Positions 11,016-19,821 of a stretch of DNA of 64,000 bases are shown here, one piece after another. How positions within the stretch are numbered: the stretch's first letter is position 1; each line of letters begins with the position of its first letter. Under the pieces are notes generated by a model. The model had not been told where the DNA came from. It did not search any database and saw nothing but the letters and a program-made list of their open reading frames with translations. The DNA is from Nannocystis punicea (lineage in GTDB: Bacteria > Myxococcota_A > Polyangia > Nannocystales > Nannocystaceae). The stretch lies in assembly GCF_026965555.1 (NCBI RefSeq), contig NZ_CP114040.1, forward strand, positions 10,638,001 through 10,702,000. The letters run 5' to 3'. The position numbers and the translations under genes are program-made.

Positions 11016-12617
11016 TCAGCGACGGCCCGCGCGCGTCGGTCGCGGGGCGGCCGAGGGGCGCGGGGACGAGGGACGCGGCGCCGGATGCGAGCCGCCGGGG
11101 CGCGAGCCGCCGGGACGCGCTTCGGGGCGCGGGGTCGGACGCGGGGTCGGACGCGACTCCGGCGGGCGCGGGCTCGGCATCGGCCGCGACTCGGGCGGGC
11201 GCGGGCGCGACTCAGGCACCGGACGCGGCTGCGGGCGCGGTTCGGGCCGCGGGCGCGACTCCGGCTGCGGTCGCTCCGGTCGAGGAGCCGAGCCGGGCTC
11301 GGGCCGCGGGAACGGCCGCGGGGTCGGCAGGGCGCCGGGGGTCGGCCGGTTGCCCGGGTCGGGCCGCGTGCCGGGATCGGGCCGCGGAACCGTCGGATCG
11401 GGCCGCGTGCCGGGGTTCGGCCGCGGGATCGGCACCGGACGGTCCGGATAGTCGGGCCGCGTGCCCGGGTTGGGCCGCGGGATCGGCACCGGCCGGTCCG
11501 GCCGCGTCGGGTCCGGCCGCGTGCCCGGGTCGGGCCGCGGGATCGGCACCGGCCGGTCCGGATAGTCGGGACGCGTGCCCGGGTCGGGCCGCGGGATCGG
11601 CACCGGCCGGTCCGGCCGCGTCGGGTCCGGCCGCGGGATCGTCGGATCGGGGCGGTCGGGATCGGGCCGCGGGACGGGCACCGGCCGCTCGCCTGGATCG
11701 GGCCGGGGCACAGTCGGGTCGGGCCGCGGGACCGTCGGATCGGGGCGATCAGGACGGTCGGGCAGCGGCTGGCCGCCAGGGCCGGGCACCGGGCGCGTGC
11801 CGGGAGGCGGGACCGGGATCGGCTGGCCGCCGGGGCCCGGGACCGGGCGCGTGCTCGGCGGCGGCACCGGGACGGGCTGGCCGCCGGGGCCCGGGACGGG
11901 TCGGGTGCCCGGAGGGACAGGTTCGGGCAAGGGCTGGCCGCCGGGGCCGGGCATCGGCCGCGTGCCCGGCATCTCGGGGCGGTCGGGGTAGTCGGGATAG
12001 TCGGGGTACGGGCGGCTCGGCGGCGGGACCGGCATGGGCCGACCGCCGGGTCGCGGGTACGGGCGCACGCCGGGACGCCCCGCGGGCACCGGCAGGATCG
12101 GGCGATAGCTGGTGTCGGCGTAGCTGTGGAAGCCGTCGGTGCGCGCGCCGCCCCAGTACCAGCCGGCGCCGTAGCAGCCGTCGCCCCAGCTGTACTGGCG
12201 CGCCGGATAGGCGCCGTTCCACACGTAGATCAGCGCGGTCGGCGGGGTCCAGTAGTAGACCCACGTGTGCATCTCCGGGCTGAAGAAGACGAGGTGGCCC
12301 TCGATGTTGTAGTAGGGCCGCCCGGCCCAGGTGACCCGCGGGTACGAGTCGATGGGCATCGTCGACAGGTGCGTGTACTCGACCAGCTCGAGCTGCTGGC
12401 TGTCGTACATCTCGTAACCGACGACGACGGAGGACCGGGTGCCGCACACCGACTCGCAAGTGCCAGTGCCGGTGCTGTAACCGTAGCCGCCGACCGTCGT
12501 CACCCGGGTGTCCCGGGCCTGGGGATAGACGCTGTAGTAGGTGCAGCCGGAGCCGCCGAGGAGCGCCGCGACGGCGATCGCAGCCAACGAGAGGAACCGA
12601 AACCGAGAACCACTCAT
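11016..12617 (-). CDS. Secreted lipoprotein with long Pro/Arg/Asp-rich repeat domain
   Basis: 533 aa. Signal peptide with lipobox GSGC, Cys25. Residues about 26-165 form a folded region rich in Tyr, Trp and Gly with no family I recognise. The rest, about 360 residues, is a Pro-rich tail built of short repeats: first TRPVPGPGGQPxPVPPP (about four copies), then PDPTRPDRPVPIPRPxPG units, then degenerate Arg/Pro/Glu stretches. Arg and Asp alternate with Pro, so the tail is highly charged and probably extended, perhaps spanning or binding the cell wall or polysaccharide. The DNA is correspondingly a minisatellite, liable to expand or contract. A 37-bp AT-rich gap separates it from the PurA-like gene upstream, and no good ribosome binding site is seen. 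Confidence 0.8.
   Translation of the reverse strand: MSGSRFRFLSLAAIAVAALLGGSGCTYYSVYPQARDTRVTTVGGYGYSTGTGTCESVCGTRSSVVVGYEMYDSQQLELVEYTHLSTMPIDSYPRVTWAGRPYYNIEGHLVFFSPEMHTWVYYWTPPTALIYVWNGAYPARQYSWGDGCYGAGWYWGGARTDGFHSYADTSYRPILPVPAGRPGVRPYPRPGGRPMPVPPPSRPYPDYPDYPDRPEMPGTRPMPGPGGQPLPEPVPPGTRPVPGPGGQPVPVPPPSTRPVPGPGGQPIPVPPPGTRPVPGPGGQPLPDRPDRPDPTVPRPDPTVPRPDPGERPVPVPRPDPDRPDPTIPRPDPTRPDRPVPIPRPDPGTRPDYPDRPVPIPRPDPGTRPDPTRPDRPVPIPRPNPGTRPDYPDRPVPIPRPNPGTRPDPTVPRPDPGTRPDPGNRPTPGALPTPRPFPRPEPGSAPRPERPQPESRPRPEPRPQPRPVPESRPRPPESRPMPSPRPPESRPTPRPTPRPEARPGGSRPGGSHPAPRPSSPRPSAAPRPTRAGRR
11390..11760. repeat. Minisatellite coding for the Pro-rich tail
   Basis: Degenerate tandem units of roughly 50-110 bp containing GGGATCGGCACCGG and GGCCGCGTGCCCGGGT encode alternating VPIPRP, DRPDP and PGTRPD blocks of the lipoprotein at 11016-12617. 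Copies around 11470-11640 are near-identical to one another. Confidence 0.7.
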
Positions 12618-12654
12618 AAAATGACCGACTCTCGATAATAAAAACTGTTCATGA

Positions 12655-14115
12655 TCACCTTCGCTTCCCCGATTCGTCGCGTTCCTCGAATGCAGACCAT
12701 CCTCGCTGGTCGCTCGCGCGCGGGCCCCAGGCCGTGGCGGCGATCCGGACGCCCAGTTCGAGGGCGACGAAGTCGAGGAATTCGCCGGCTTCCCGGCTGT
12801 CCGGGCCGTTCCAGCCGAGCAATCGACGCCAGCTCGGACGGGCCTCCGCGAGCGCTCGAGTGGCCTCGGCGCGGCTCTCCAGGCTGCCGGTCGCCGGGAC
12901 GAAATCGCGCACCTCCGCGCCGTCTCTGAAGCTCCAGGCGTCGCAGACAGAGATCTGCTTCCGGCCGGCGAGACGGTCGAGGTGGGTGACGACGAGGCCG
13001 TCGACGCGACCGGCGATGGCGAGGCCGAGGCGCGCGGCGACGAGGTCGAACCAGCCGACGCGCATCGGGCCCTGCCAGGGGCCCGGGAGGTTGTGCGATT
13101 CGGGCAGGTCGAGCGACGGATCTTCGGCGACGAAGGGGCCGGGGCCGTGGCGGGTGCCGTAGGCCCGGAGCACGCCGAGCCGGCGCAGCGGCGGCGCCGA
13201 CGGGACCTCGGCGCAGAGGGCCTCGGCCTGGGCGAAGCTGACCGCCGACGGGGTGACGAAGGGGAAGAAGCCGCGATCGGCGTCGAGCAGCGCGCCGTGG
13301 GCGCCCTCGAAGATCACGGCCTCGGGGCCCTCCTGCAGGGCAGCGCGCAGCTGCTCGCCCTCGTCGACGAGCAGGCGCGCGGCGATCCCGAGGTAGGCGT
13401 CGGCGACGACGTCGGCGAGGTCGGGGCGCGCGAGCTCGGCGACGAGCGGAGCGATCGCCGGCGCGGACGCGGCCTCGGCGAGCTGCTCGGCGCGGTCGAG
13501 CTTGAGCAGCTGGATCTGCCGCAACACCCGGACCAGGCCCGGGCGATCGCCGGTCAGCGCGCCGACGCGGAGGCACACCGCGTGCGGGTTGTGAGCGTCG
13601 CGCCAGGCTGGCCCGACGCCGAGGCCGCAGCTGCCGTGACGAGCTGTCCCTCGGGACAGCTCCTCGATGCGGCCGAGCAGGCGGTGGAACGGGGTGACGA
13701 CGGCGCACCGGCGATCGACGACGAGGCCGGACCACGGATCGGCGAGGCCGGCGTCGCACAGGACGTCGGCCTCGCGGGCGAGCGCCAGCGGCTCGACGAG
13801 CATGAAGCGGCTCAGACAGCTGCGCGCCCCGGCGAGCGCGCCGGCGCCGAACTGGGCGAAGCAGTGGACGCGGCCCTCGGGGTCGACGACGTGGTGGGCC
13901 GCCTGCGGGCCGCCGTTGAAGCGGACCACCAGCGGCCGGCGCCCGCCCGCACGCGCGCGCGCGAGGGCGTCGACGACCGCGCCCTTGCCCTCGTCGCCGA
14001 AGCCGCAGCCGAGGACGGCGACAGGTCCTTCGGGACAGGTTCGAAGTGCCAGGCCACCGACCACGGACGCGTCGACGCAGGCTGGCACGAGCTGGCCGCG
14101 ACGGTCAAGCCGCAC
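12655..14115 (-). CDS. Divergent adenylosuccinate synthetase (PurA)-like ligase
   Basis: Up to 486 aa. The PurA fold is recognisable: GCGFGDEGKGAVVD (D41, equivalent to the catalytic Asp), FNGGPQAAHHV (catalytic His), VIFEGAHGALLD, and RAYGTRHGPGPF followed by GWFDLVAARLGLAI. The GTP loop and catalytic residues are kept, but the IMP/aspartate sites differ: usual GTTGRGIGP is GSCGLGVGP, EGAQG is EGAHG, and the aspartate loop TTGRPRR is replaced by GPWQGPMR. A different substrate from IMP plus aspartate is therefore likely, though I cannot name it. Start uncertain: GTG codons at 14115, 14088 and 14064 are possible. Segments at 14022-14046 and 13641-13662 carry copies of the dispersed repeat inside the reading frame. 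Confidence 0.8.
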   Translation of the reverse strand: MRLDRRGQLVPACVDASVVGGLALRTCPEGPVAVLGCGFGDEGKGAVVDALARARAGGRRPLVVRFNGGPQAAHHVVDPEGRVHCFAQFGAGALAGARSCLSRFMLVEPLALAREADVLCDAGLADPWSGLVVDRRCAVVTPFHRLLGRIEELSRGTARHGSCGLGVGPAWRDAHNPHAVCLRVGALTGDRPGLVRVLRQIQLLKLDRAEQLAEAASAPAIAPLVAELARPDLADVVADAYLGIAARLLVDEGEQLRAALQEGPEAVIFEGAHGALLDADRGFFPFVTPSAVSFAQAEALCAEVPSAPPLRRLGVLRAYGTRHGPGPFVAEDPSLDLPESHNLPGPWQGPMRVGWFDLVAARLGLAIAGRVDGLVVTHLDRLAGRKQISVCDAWSFRDGAEVRDFVPATGSLESRAEATRALAEARPSWRRLLGWNGPDSREAGEFLDFVALELGVRIAATAWGPRASDQRGWSAFEERDESGKRR

Positions 14116-14936
14116 GACCGCGCGCGGATCGGGGCGCGCGGCGACGTCCCGGCGGGCAGCGAAAGACTTCTTCAGCGAGTGAGCGAGCGCGGACGCAGAG
14201 GTGGTGGCTGTCGGCGGAGGAAGAAAGCGACGAGCGCCAGGACGCGCCGCGAGCGTGCCGCCGACGACGATGCGTCGGCGGCGCGCCGGCGCCAGGCGCC
14301 GTACTCGAGAGTGTCACCCAACCGTCTTCCACGACCTCGCCCTCCGAACGGTGAGACGTCAACGACTCGGCTCTCGGGCGCTGTACTTGAGCGTGCCGCC
14401 CGCTCCTCGGCCACGACATCGCGCTCGGCGGGTGCGCCGACGCCTCGGCGATAGGCCCCTCACTCGAGCGGACCGTCGACACGTCGCCCACGACCTCGCT
14501 CGCCACGCCGATCATCCGCCTTGCTCGAGCTTGGCGCCGCAACTCGTCGACGACCTTGCCTCACGGCAGATGCGCCGACGCCTCGGCGACACGCCCTCAC
14601 CCGCCGTGCTCGAGCGGACCGTCGGCACGTAGCCCGCGACCTCGCTCGTCACGCCGCTCCACCCGCCTTGCTCGAGCTTGGCGCCGCCACTCGTCGACGA
14701 CCTTGCCTCACGGCAGATGCGCCGGTGCCTCGGCGATAGGCCCCTCACCCGCCGTGCTCGAGCAGACCATCGACTCGTCGCCCACGTCCTCGCCCTCCAG
14801 GGAGATGAGCATCAGCGACGCGAGCCTCACCCGCCGTGCTCGGGTCTGCCACCGCGACTCGTCAAAGACCTTGCGTCCGCCGACCTCGAGCGGGTCGCCG
14901 CACTCGCCGACGACCTCGCTTCACAGTCGCGTCGCT
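14116..14936. repeat. Gene-free region with imperfect tandem repeats
   Basis: About 820 bp without a credible gene. The clearest unit is 147 bp: TTGCTCGAGCTTGGCGCCGC begins copies at 14521 and 14668, and weaker versions lie before and after (about 14388 and 14836). Each carries CTCGTCGACGACCTTGCCTC, then GCCTCGGCGA, then CGTGCTCGAGC. A 23-nt stretch at 14379-14401 is identical to 14941-14963, the 3' end of the downstream ferritin-like gene, so the array seems to have incorporated that gene end. Probably a decaying minisatellite. Confidence 0.65.
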
Positions 14937-15689
14937 TCAGGCGCTGTACTTGAGCGTGCCGCCGACCACCAGCGCCGCATGTCTCTTGAGCCAGGCCGTC
15001 ACTGCGTCGCGGTGGCGCAGCTCCTGGGCCAGCGGCTCGCGCAGCTTGGTTGCCAGCGCGGCCTCGCCGAAGTCGTCGGCGAGGTCGACCAGCTGCTCCC
15101 ACGAGGCGCTGTCGACCAGCTCGGCCACGAGGTGAGCGTGGAGCGCCTGCGGCAAGGTCGTGCGCGGGTCGGACACGACCTGGACGATGCCGGCCAGCTC
15201 GACGCCGGCGAGGTCGGCCGACGGGGTGACGGCGGTCGGGTCGGCGCCGAGGTTGATGAGGACGTCCTGCAGCAGCGCGAAGTGATGCGCCTCGTCGGCG
15301 CGGAACTGCGCCAGCTCCTCGAGCGTGGGCCCGCGGTCCCAGCTGCCCTGCGCCTCGAGCTTGGCCAGCAGCGCGTCGAACAGGCGCACGCCGGTGCGCT
15401 CGAACGCGAGGCGCTCGCCGAGCTTGTCGAGCAGGAGGTGGACGCGGTGGCGCCGCAACACCGCGCCGCCGACGTGCTCGACCACGCGCAGGCTCGCGGG
15501 CGCCGGCATGTGGCCGATCAGGCCGACCTCGCCGGCGTACTGCCGCCGCACCTCCGACAGCGCGCGCGCGCAGCCGGGCGAGCTCGGGGCGTCGCGCGCC
15601 CCCTCGACCACTGCGGGTCCGTCGGTCGGCGAGAGGTAGATGCCGGTGCGGTTGAGGACGAGGTCGGTGGGTCGTCGAGCGCGGTTCAT
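14937..15689 (-). CDS. Ferritin-like-fold protein
   Basis: 250 aa from ATG 15689. The C-terminal half has paired carboxylate/His motifs of a di-iron ferritin-like four-helix bundle: FRADEAHHFALL and later AQELRHRDAV, with acidic helices between. Family members include rubrerythrin-like and DUF-class proteins without assigned reactions; no signal peptide is present, so cytoplasmic. The ATG overlaps the stop of the upstream ferritin-like gene (ATGA, 15686-15689), so the two products are probably made in equal amounts and may associate. Function unknown. Its last 23 nt are duplicated in the neighbouring repeat array. Confidence 0.75.
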   Translation of the reverse strand: MNRARRPTDLVLNRTGIYLSPTDGPAVVEGARDAPSSPGCARALSEVRRQYAGEVGLIGHMPAPASLRVVEHVGGAVLRRHRVHLLLDKLGERLAFERTGVRLFDALLAKLEAQGSWDRGPTLEELAQFRADEAHHFALLQDVLINLGADPTAVTPSADLAGVELAGIVQVVSDPRTTLPQALHAHLVAELVDSASWEQLVDLADDFGEAALATKLREPLAQELRHRDAVTAWLKRHAALVVGGTLKYSA

Positions 15690-16891
15690 GATCCGGTCGC
15701 TTTCAGCGGGGGGAGGACGGAGGCGTCGCGGATCCGCGGGTCCGCGAGCTCGGTGCCGGGCGACCAGCGATAGCCGGCGGCCACGGTCTCGGACGGCGAG
15801 CCCTCGCGCTCCAGCTGGGCGCGGTAGCTCTGGGTGGCCCGCGACTCGGCGTCGCGCGGGACGAACTCGGTGCCGGCGGCCCCGAGCTCGGCCTCGGCGG
15901 CGAGCACCTCGCGGATGAACGCGCGCTCGCCGACGAACCCGAGCGGCTCGCTCAAGCTCGTGGGCACGACCTCCGAGGCGTCGCGCATCTCGGTCTTCTC
16001 GTACAGCTCGCGGACGATCCGCAGGTGCTCGAGCTCGTAGGCGAGGAAGCGGTCCCAGACCGCGCGCACCCGCGGGTTCGACTCCGACGCCAGGCAGCCC
16101 CAGTACAGGTGGACCTCGGCGGCCTCTTGCAACAGCCACTGCTCGAGCCACGTCTCGGCGGGGTCGACCAGCGACTCGCACTGTGTGACGTGCTGCTCCT
16201 TGACCGAGGCGAGCTCGGCGTAGAGCTGGCGCGCGACCGGGTCGGCGAAGGTCGGGCCGACGTCGAGGTAGTGCTCCCGGGCGTGACAGGCGATCGCGGC
16301 GGCCAGCCGCACGTGCAGCTTGGTGAGCGGCGCGGCGGCGTAGCGGTCGTACCAGCGCCGCAGGTCGTCCTCGGGCGCGCGGTGCTGGGTCGCGGTCGGC
16401 CGGCCCGGGCGGATGTCCGTGTACGACTGCAAGATCGCGTTGGCGTCGCGGCCCTCGAGGCGGTCCATCAGCGCGGCGAGGCGATAGAGGTGATCGAAGT
16501 CCTCGAGCAGGCCGAAGCGCAGCGCCTGGGCGACGTACGGGTCGGGCTCGCAGCGGGCGATCCTCGCCCCGACCTCGACCGCGGCCTGGGCGACGGCGAT
16601 CGAGCACTCGAGCGGCGACTGATCGGCGGGCTGCAGCCAGCGCAGCAGCGTGGCCTGGTGGTGCTCGACGCGACGGATGTCGGCGAGGAGGATCCGGTGC
16701 TCGGCGCCGAAGCGGACGGCGGCGTGCTGAAACCGGACCGCCGCCTGTTCGACGGCGTGGCCGACGATCAGCCGCACGCGCGTGAAGGCCTCGTCGTCGA
16801 GCTTGCTGATCGGCTCGCGCACCAGGTCCTTCCACGTGAACACCTGGCGCGCGAGCGGGGTGCCATGCTCTCGCAGCAGATCGAGGGTCAT
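15686..16891 (-). CDS. Conserved protein with ferritin-like helical bundle(s)
   Basis: 401 aa, soluble, mostly helical. Possible metal-binding helices: GAEHRILLADIRRVEHHQ at the N-terminal half and LQEAAEVHLYWG with YELEHLRIVREL in the second half, suggestive of two carboxylate/His bundles. I do not recognise a specific named family. It overlaps the downstream ferritin-like gene by four bases and is preceded by the SDR gene on the same strand (129 bp gap), so the three may be an operon. The C-terminus (about 330-401) is Pro-rich and probably flexible. Confidence 0.7.
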   Translation of the reverse strand: MTLDLLREHGTPLARQVFTWKDLVREPISKLDDEAFTRVRLIVGHAVEQAAVRFQHAAVRFGAEHRILLADIRRVEHHQATLLRWLQPADQSPLECSIAVAQAAVEVGARIARCEPDPYVAQALRFGLLEDFDHLYRLAALMDRLEGRDANAILQSYTDIRPGRPTATQHRAPEDDLRRWYDRYAAAPLTKLHVRLAAAIACHAREHYLDVGPTFADPVARQLYAELASVKEQHVTQCESLVDPAETWLEQWLLQEAAEVHLYWGCLASESNPRVRAVWDRFLAYELEHLRIVRELYEKTEMRDASEVVPTSLSEPLGFVGERAFIREVLAAEAELGAAGTEFVPRDAESRATQSYRAQLEREGSPSETVAAGYRWSPGTELADPRIRDASVLPPLKATGS

Positions 16892-17020
16892 GGCCAGAGA
16901 TGTGACCGGGTCGGTCGACCAGGCAAGCTCAGGCGCGGCGCCGACGGCGAGGGACGGCGCGAGCGCCGGAGCCCCGGGTCGCAGCAGAGCCGGCCGTCGT
17001 CGGCGAGGCCGGCGCCGCGG

Positions 17021-17710
17021 TCATCGCGCGCCGCGATCGACGAGCTCGCCGCTCATGCTCCGGGCCGCGTCGCTGGCGAGGAACACCAGGTCGTCGGCGC
17101 CGAGCTCGGGGTCTTCGCCGGGGACGACCGCGTTGACGCGGACCTTCACGCGCGCGAGGTTGTGGGCGAGCGAGCGCGTGCAGGTGCCGATCGCGGCCCG
17201 GATCGCCTCCTCGTCGCGCACCGGGTCCCCGGGCGGCCGCGGTGACGCGGTGTTGATGATGCTCGCACCTGACCTGTCGCGCAGGTGCGGCAGCAACCGC
17301 CGCGTCAGGAAGAACAACGAGAAGAAGCTCGGGGGCGACCGGCGCGCGACCAGGTTGTTGACCAGCACGTCGACGCCGCCGAAGCGCTCGATCACCCCGG
17401 CCACCAGCGCCTCGCAGAAGCCGGGGTCGTCGACGTCGCCGCACACCGCCAGGCAGGCGCGGCCCTCGCGCTCGACCGCGCGCACCAGGGCGTGGGCGTC
17501 ACCGTGCCCGGCCAGATGGGTGAAGGCGACGTCGGCCCCCTCGCGGGCGAACCGGACCGCGGCCGCGCGACCGATCGCGGTGTCGCCCCCGGTGATCAGC
17601 GCGACCTTCCCGACCAGCGCTCCGACCCGCCGGGTCGCCGGCGACGAGGACTCGCGCGACAGGCCCGGGCGCGGCGGGTCGGCAGCGGAAATTTCGGCGG
17701 GATCGTCCAT
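17021..17710 (-). CDS. Short-chain dehydrogenase-like protein lacking the catalytic Tyr-Lys
   Basis: 229 aa. Strong SDR features: cofactor motif TGGDTAIGRAAA, DVDDPGF, and VDVLVNN. The N-terminal extension ending in LVGKVALITGG resembles the glucose-dehydrogenase/general-stress SDR subfamily, usually 285-300 aa. However, where a YxxxK catalytic pair is expected after the INTAS strand, the sequence reads GDPVRDEEAIRAAIG, with neither Tyr nor Lys, and the segment between the NN motif and SFFSLFF is shortened. The C-terminus also lacks the usual VNGG end. It is therefore probably not an active dehydrogenase: a decaying gene or a regulatory NAD(P)-binding protein. Confidence 0.75.
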   Translation of the reverse strand: MDDPAEISAADPPRPGLSRESSSPATRRVGALVGKVALITGGDTAIGRAAAVRFAREGADVAFTHLAGHGDAHALVRAVEREGRACLAVCGDVDDPGFCEALVAGVIERFGGVDVLVNNLVARRSPPSFFSLFFLTRRLLPHLRDRSGASIINTASPRPPGDPVRDEEAIRAAIGTCTRSLAHNLARVKVRVNAVVPGEDPELGADDLVFLASDAARSMSGELVDRGAR

Positions 17711-18072
17711 ATCCCGGGTCTTTGGGCGGGGTCCGTCGGCCTCGCAAGGAAAAGCGCGGGGACCTGTGATCCGTTGCGTACCCTCGTGACACTACCTCGG
17801 AGCGACGACCGAGCCGGGCGCGGTCGTGCGCCGCTCCGGTGGTATTCCGGGCGACTATCCCGGCCCTCGTCGAACAGCCGCCCTTATCCTATCTCCGCGG
17901 CTCCGATCGGCGCTATTCGTATTGGACATGTCCGTTAGGACATGTGAGGCTGGAGAGTCATTTAGCGGCGTATGAGCCCGCGGTCGCTGAGGGACGACTT
18001 AACTCACGGACCTCAGCGCCCGCCGCGGACGCCGCCCCACGGCGGCCGTTTATGGCCTGCTATCGTGCGGGC
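17711..18072. promoter_or_regulatory. Divergent intergenic region with exact palindrome
   Basis: 362 bp between the divergent SDR-like and IgGFc-binding-like genes; promoters of both should be here. It contains an exact GGACATGTCC at 17924-17933 and a second half element (AGGACATGTG) 14 bp further. The plus-strand reading frame is open through part of it but has no gene-like content. Confidence 0.4.
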
Positions 18073-19815
18073 ATGCGTACCTGCTTGAGGCTTATCGCAG
18101 CGATCTCGTTCATCGCCGCCTGCGGCGATACGACGGCAAACACCGGCACGAGCGAGGGGACGAGCTCGACCGGTGAGTCGACGTCTTCGTCGTCCACGAC
18201 CCCCGACACCCCGACGACCACCGGGACCACCGCGCCGACCGATTGCGCGCCCGACACGGTCGTGTGCGTCACCGAGACCGAGGTGTCCGTGTGCGGGCCC
18301 GACGGCCAGCTCGGCGCGGCGACCCCCTGCCCCGCCGGAGGCGTCTGCGTCGCGGAGCTCGGCTGCACGGGCTGCGAGCCCGGGTCGGTCCGCTGCGACG
18401 GCGAGCAGCTGCAGCAGTGCAGCGACGCGGGCGAGTGGCAGATCCAGCAGACGTGCAGCGCGGCGCAGGGGCTCGCCTGCGACCCCGGCGCGATGGCCTG
18501 CACCGGCGCGTGCGCGCCCGAATCGCTGCCGTGGACGGCCTCGGGCTGCGAGTTCTACGCGCTGACGGCCCTGCAGCTCAACCAGAACGGCGGGATCTTC
18601 GCGATCGTGGTCGAGAACCCCAACGACGACCCCGCGACGATCACGGTCAGTCAGAACGACGACTTCATGCCGGTGATCGAGACGGTCGACGGCCACAGCC
18701 ACCGCGTGATCGAGCTGCCCTACACGATGGGGCTGTTCAACGCCCTGGTCGGCAAGCTCATCTACGACGGCGGCTACCGCGTCGAGAGCGACCTGCCGGT
18801 GCGGGTGATCCAGTACAACACCATCAACCTCTCGGCCTCGAGCGACAGCTCGCTGCTGTGGCCGCGGCACACCTGGGGCACCGACTACTTCGTCGCCTCG
18901 TACGCGCCCACGGACGTCCAGACCGGCTTCTACCACGGCGCCTGGGCGGCGGTCGCCGGCGCCGACGAGATGTCGGTCGAGGCCATCGCGCTGCCCGGCA
19001 CCAAGTCGAAGGCCGCGCCGGGCATCGGCGTCGACGGCAACGGCAAGGCCCCGCTCAACACCGGCGACGTCCTGCAGCTCGTCAGCGCCGACGACGGCGA
19101 CCTCACCGGCACGCGCCTGGTCGCGGACAAGCCGATCGAGGTGCTCGGCGGCCACGAGTGCAGCTTCGTGCCGGCCGGCACCGGCTACTGCGACCACCTC
19201 GAGGACATGATGCTGCCGGTGTCGCAGCTCGGCACCGAGTACGTGATCGTCGCGCCCGCCCACGCAAACCCGCCGACCGAGCGCCGCGACCAGGTCGTGC
19301 GCGTGATCGCCACCGAGGCCGACACCACGCTGGCGTTCGAGCCGCAGCCCCCGGGCGCCCCGACGACGATCGCCAACCCCGGCGAGTACGTGGAGCTCGA
19401 GCCGACCAACCAGAACTACTTGCTCATCAGCGACAAGCCGGTGCTGGTGACGCAGTACATGGTCGGGCAGACGTACGACGGCGAGTACACCGACCCATCG
19501 ATGCTCGCGACCCTGCCGGTGAGCCGCTGGCACGACACCCACTACGTCCACACGCTGCCCGACTGGCTCCCGGTCGACATCGACATCACGCTGCCGACCG
19601 GCGCGACGGTGACCGTCGACGGCATGCCGATCGCCGGCCTCCAGGACATCGGCGACTCGTCCTACCAGACCGCCCACGTCCGCTTCTACGAGGACCCCGG
19701 CCTGGTCGAGGTCGCCTCCGACCAACCGATCGCCGTGAGCGTCTACGCCGTCCGCTCGGACACCCCCGCCACCAGCTTCTGGCACAGCGCCGGCGGCTCC
19801 CTCGCCCAGCCTTGA
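18073..19815 (+). CDS. IgGFc-binding-like secreted lipoprotein
   Basis: 580 aa. Signal peptide with lipobox IAAC (Cys17), then a Ser/Thr-rich linker (about 20-60) and a Cys-rich segment with repeated CxxGS/CDGEQLQQC modules (about 60-160). The remaining 400 residues match the IgGFc-binding-protein N-terminal family common in myxobacterial surface proteins, including the repeated 'DKPI' strands (LVADKPIEVLGG, ISDKPVLVTQYM, SDQPIAVSVY). Likely outer-membrane-anchored and involved in adhesion; no ligand is known. Start ATG 18073 is chosen because it gives the lipoprotein signal; the frame is open upstream to 17839 but non-coding in character. It converges on the WD40 lipoprotein gene with a repeat-derived hairpin between. 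Confidence 0.85.
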   Translation: MRTCLRLIAAISFIAACGDTTANTGTSEGTSSTGESTSSSSTTPDTPTTTGTTAPTDCAPDTVVCVTETEVSVCGPDGQLGAATPCPAGGVCVAELGCTGCEPGSVRCDGEQLQQCSDAGEWQIQQTCSAAQGLACDPGAMACTGACAPESLPWTASGCEFYALTALQLNQNGGIFAIVVENPNDDPATITVSQNDDFMPVIETVDGHSHRVIELPYTMGLFNALVGKLIYDGGYRVESDLPVRVIQYNTINLSASSDSSLLWPRHTWGTDYFVASYAPTDVQTGFYHGAWAAVAGADEMSVEAIALPGTKSKAAPGIGVDGNGKAPLNTGDVLQLVSADDGDLTGTRLVADKPIEVLGGHECSFVPAGTGYCDHLEDMMLPVSQLGTEYVIVAPAHANPPTERRDQVVRVIATEADTTLAFEPQPPGAPTTIANPGEYVELEPTNQNYLLISDKPVLVTQYMVGQTYDGEYTDPSMLATLPVSRWHDTHYVHTLPDWLPVDIDITLPTGATVTVDGMPIAGLQDIGDSSYQTAHVRFYEDPGLVEVASDQPIAVSVYAVRSDTPATSFWHSAGGSLAQP

Positions 19816-19821
19816 GGTGAT

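Noticed and set aside
14022..14046. tRNA-like TTCGAA stem
   Set aside because: GGTTCGAAG here belongs to a repeat inside the PurA-like gene; no acceptor or anticodon arm can be folded.
14937..16835. One 632-codon protein including the ferritin-like domain
   Set aside because: The first 380 codons are an Arg-rich shadow of the overlapping ferritin-like gene; the real start is ATG 15689.
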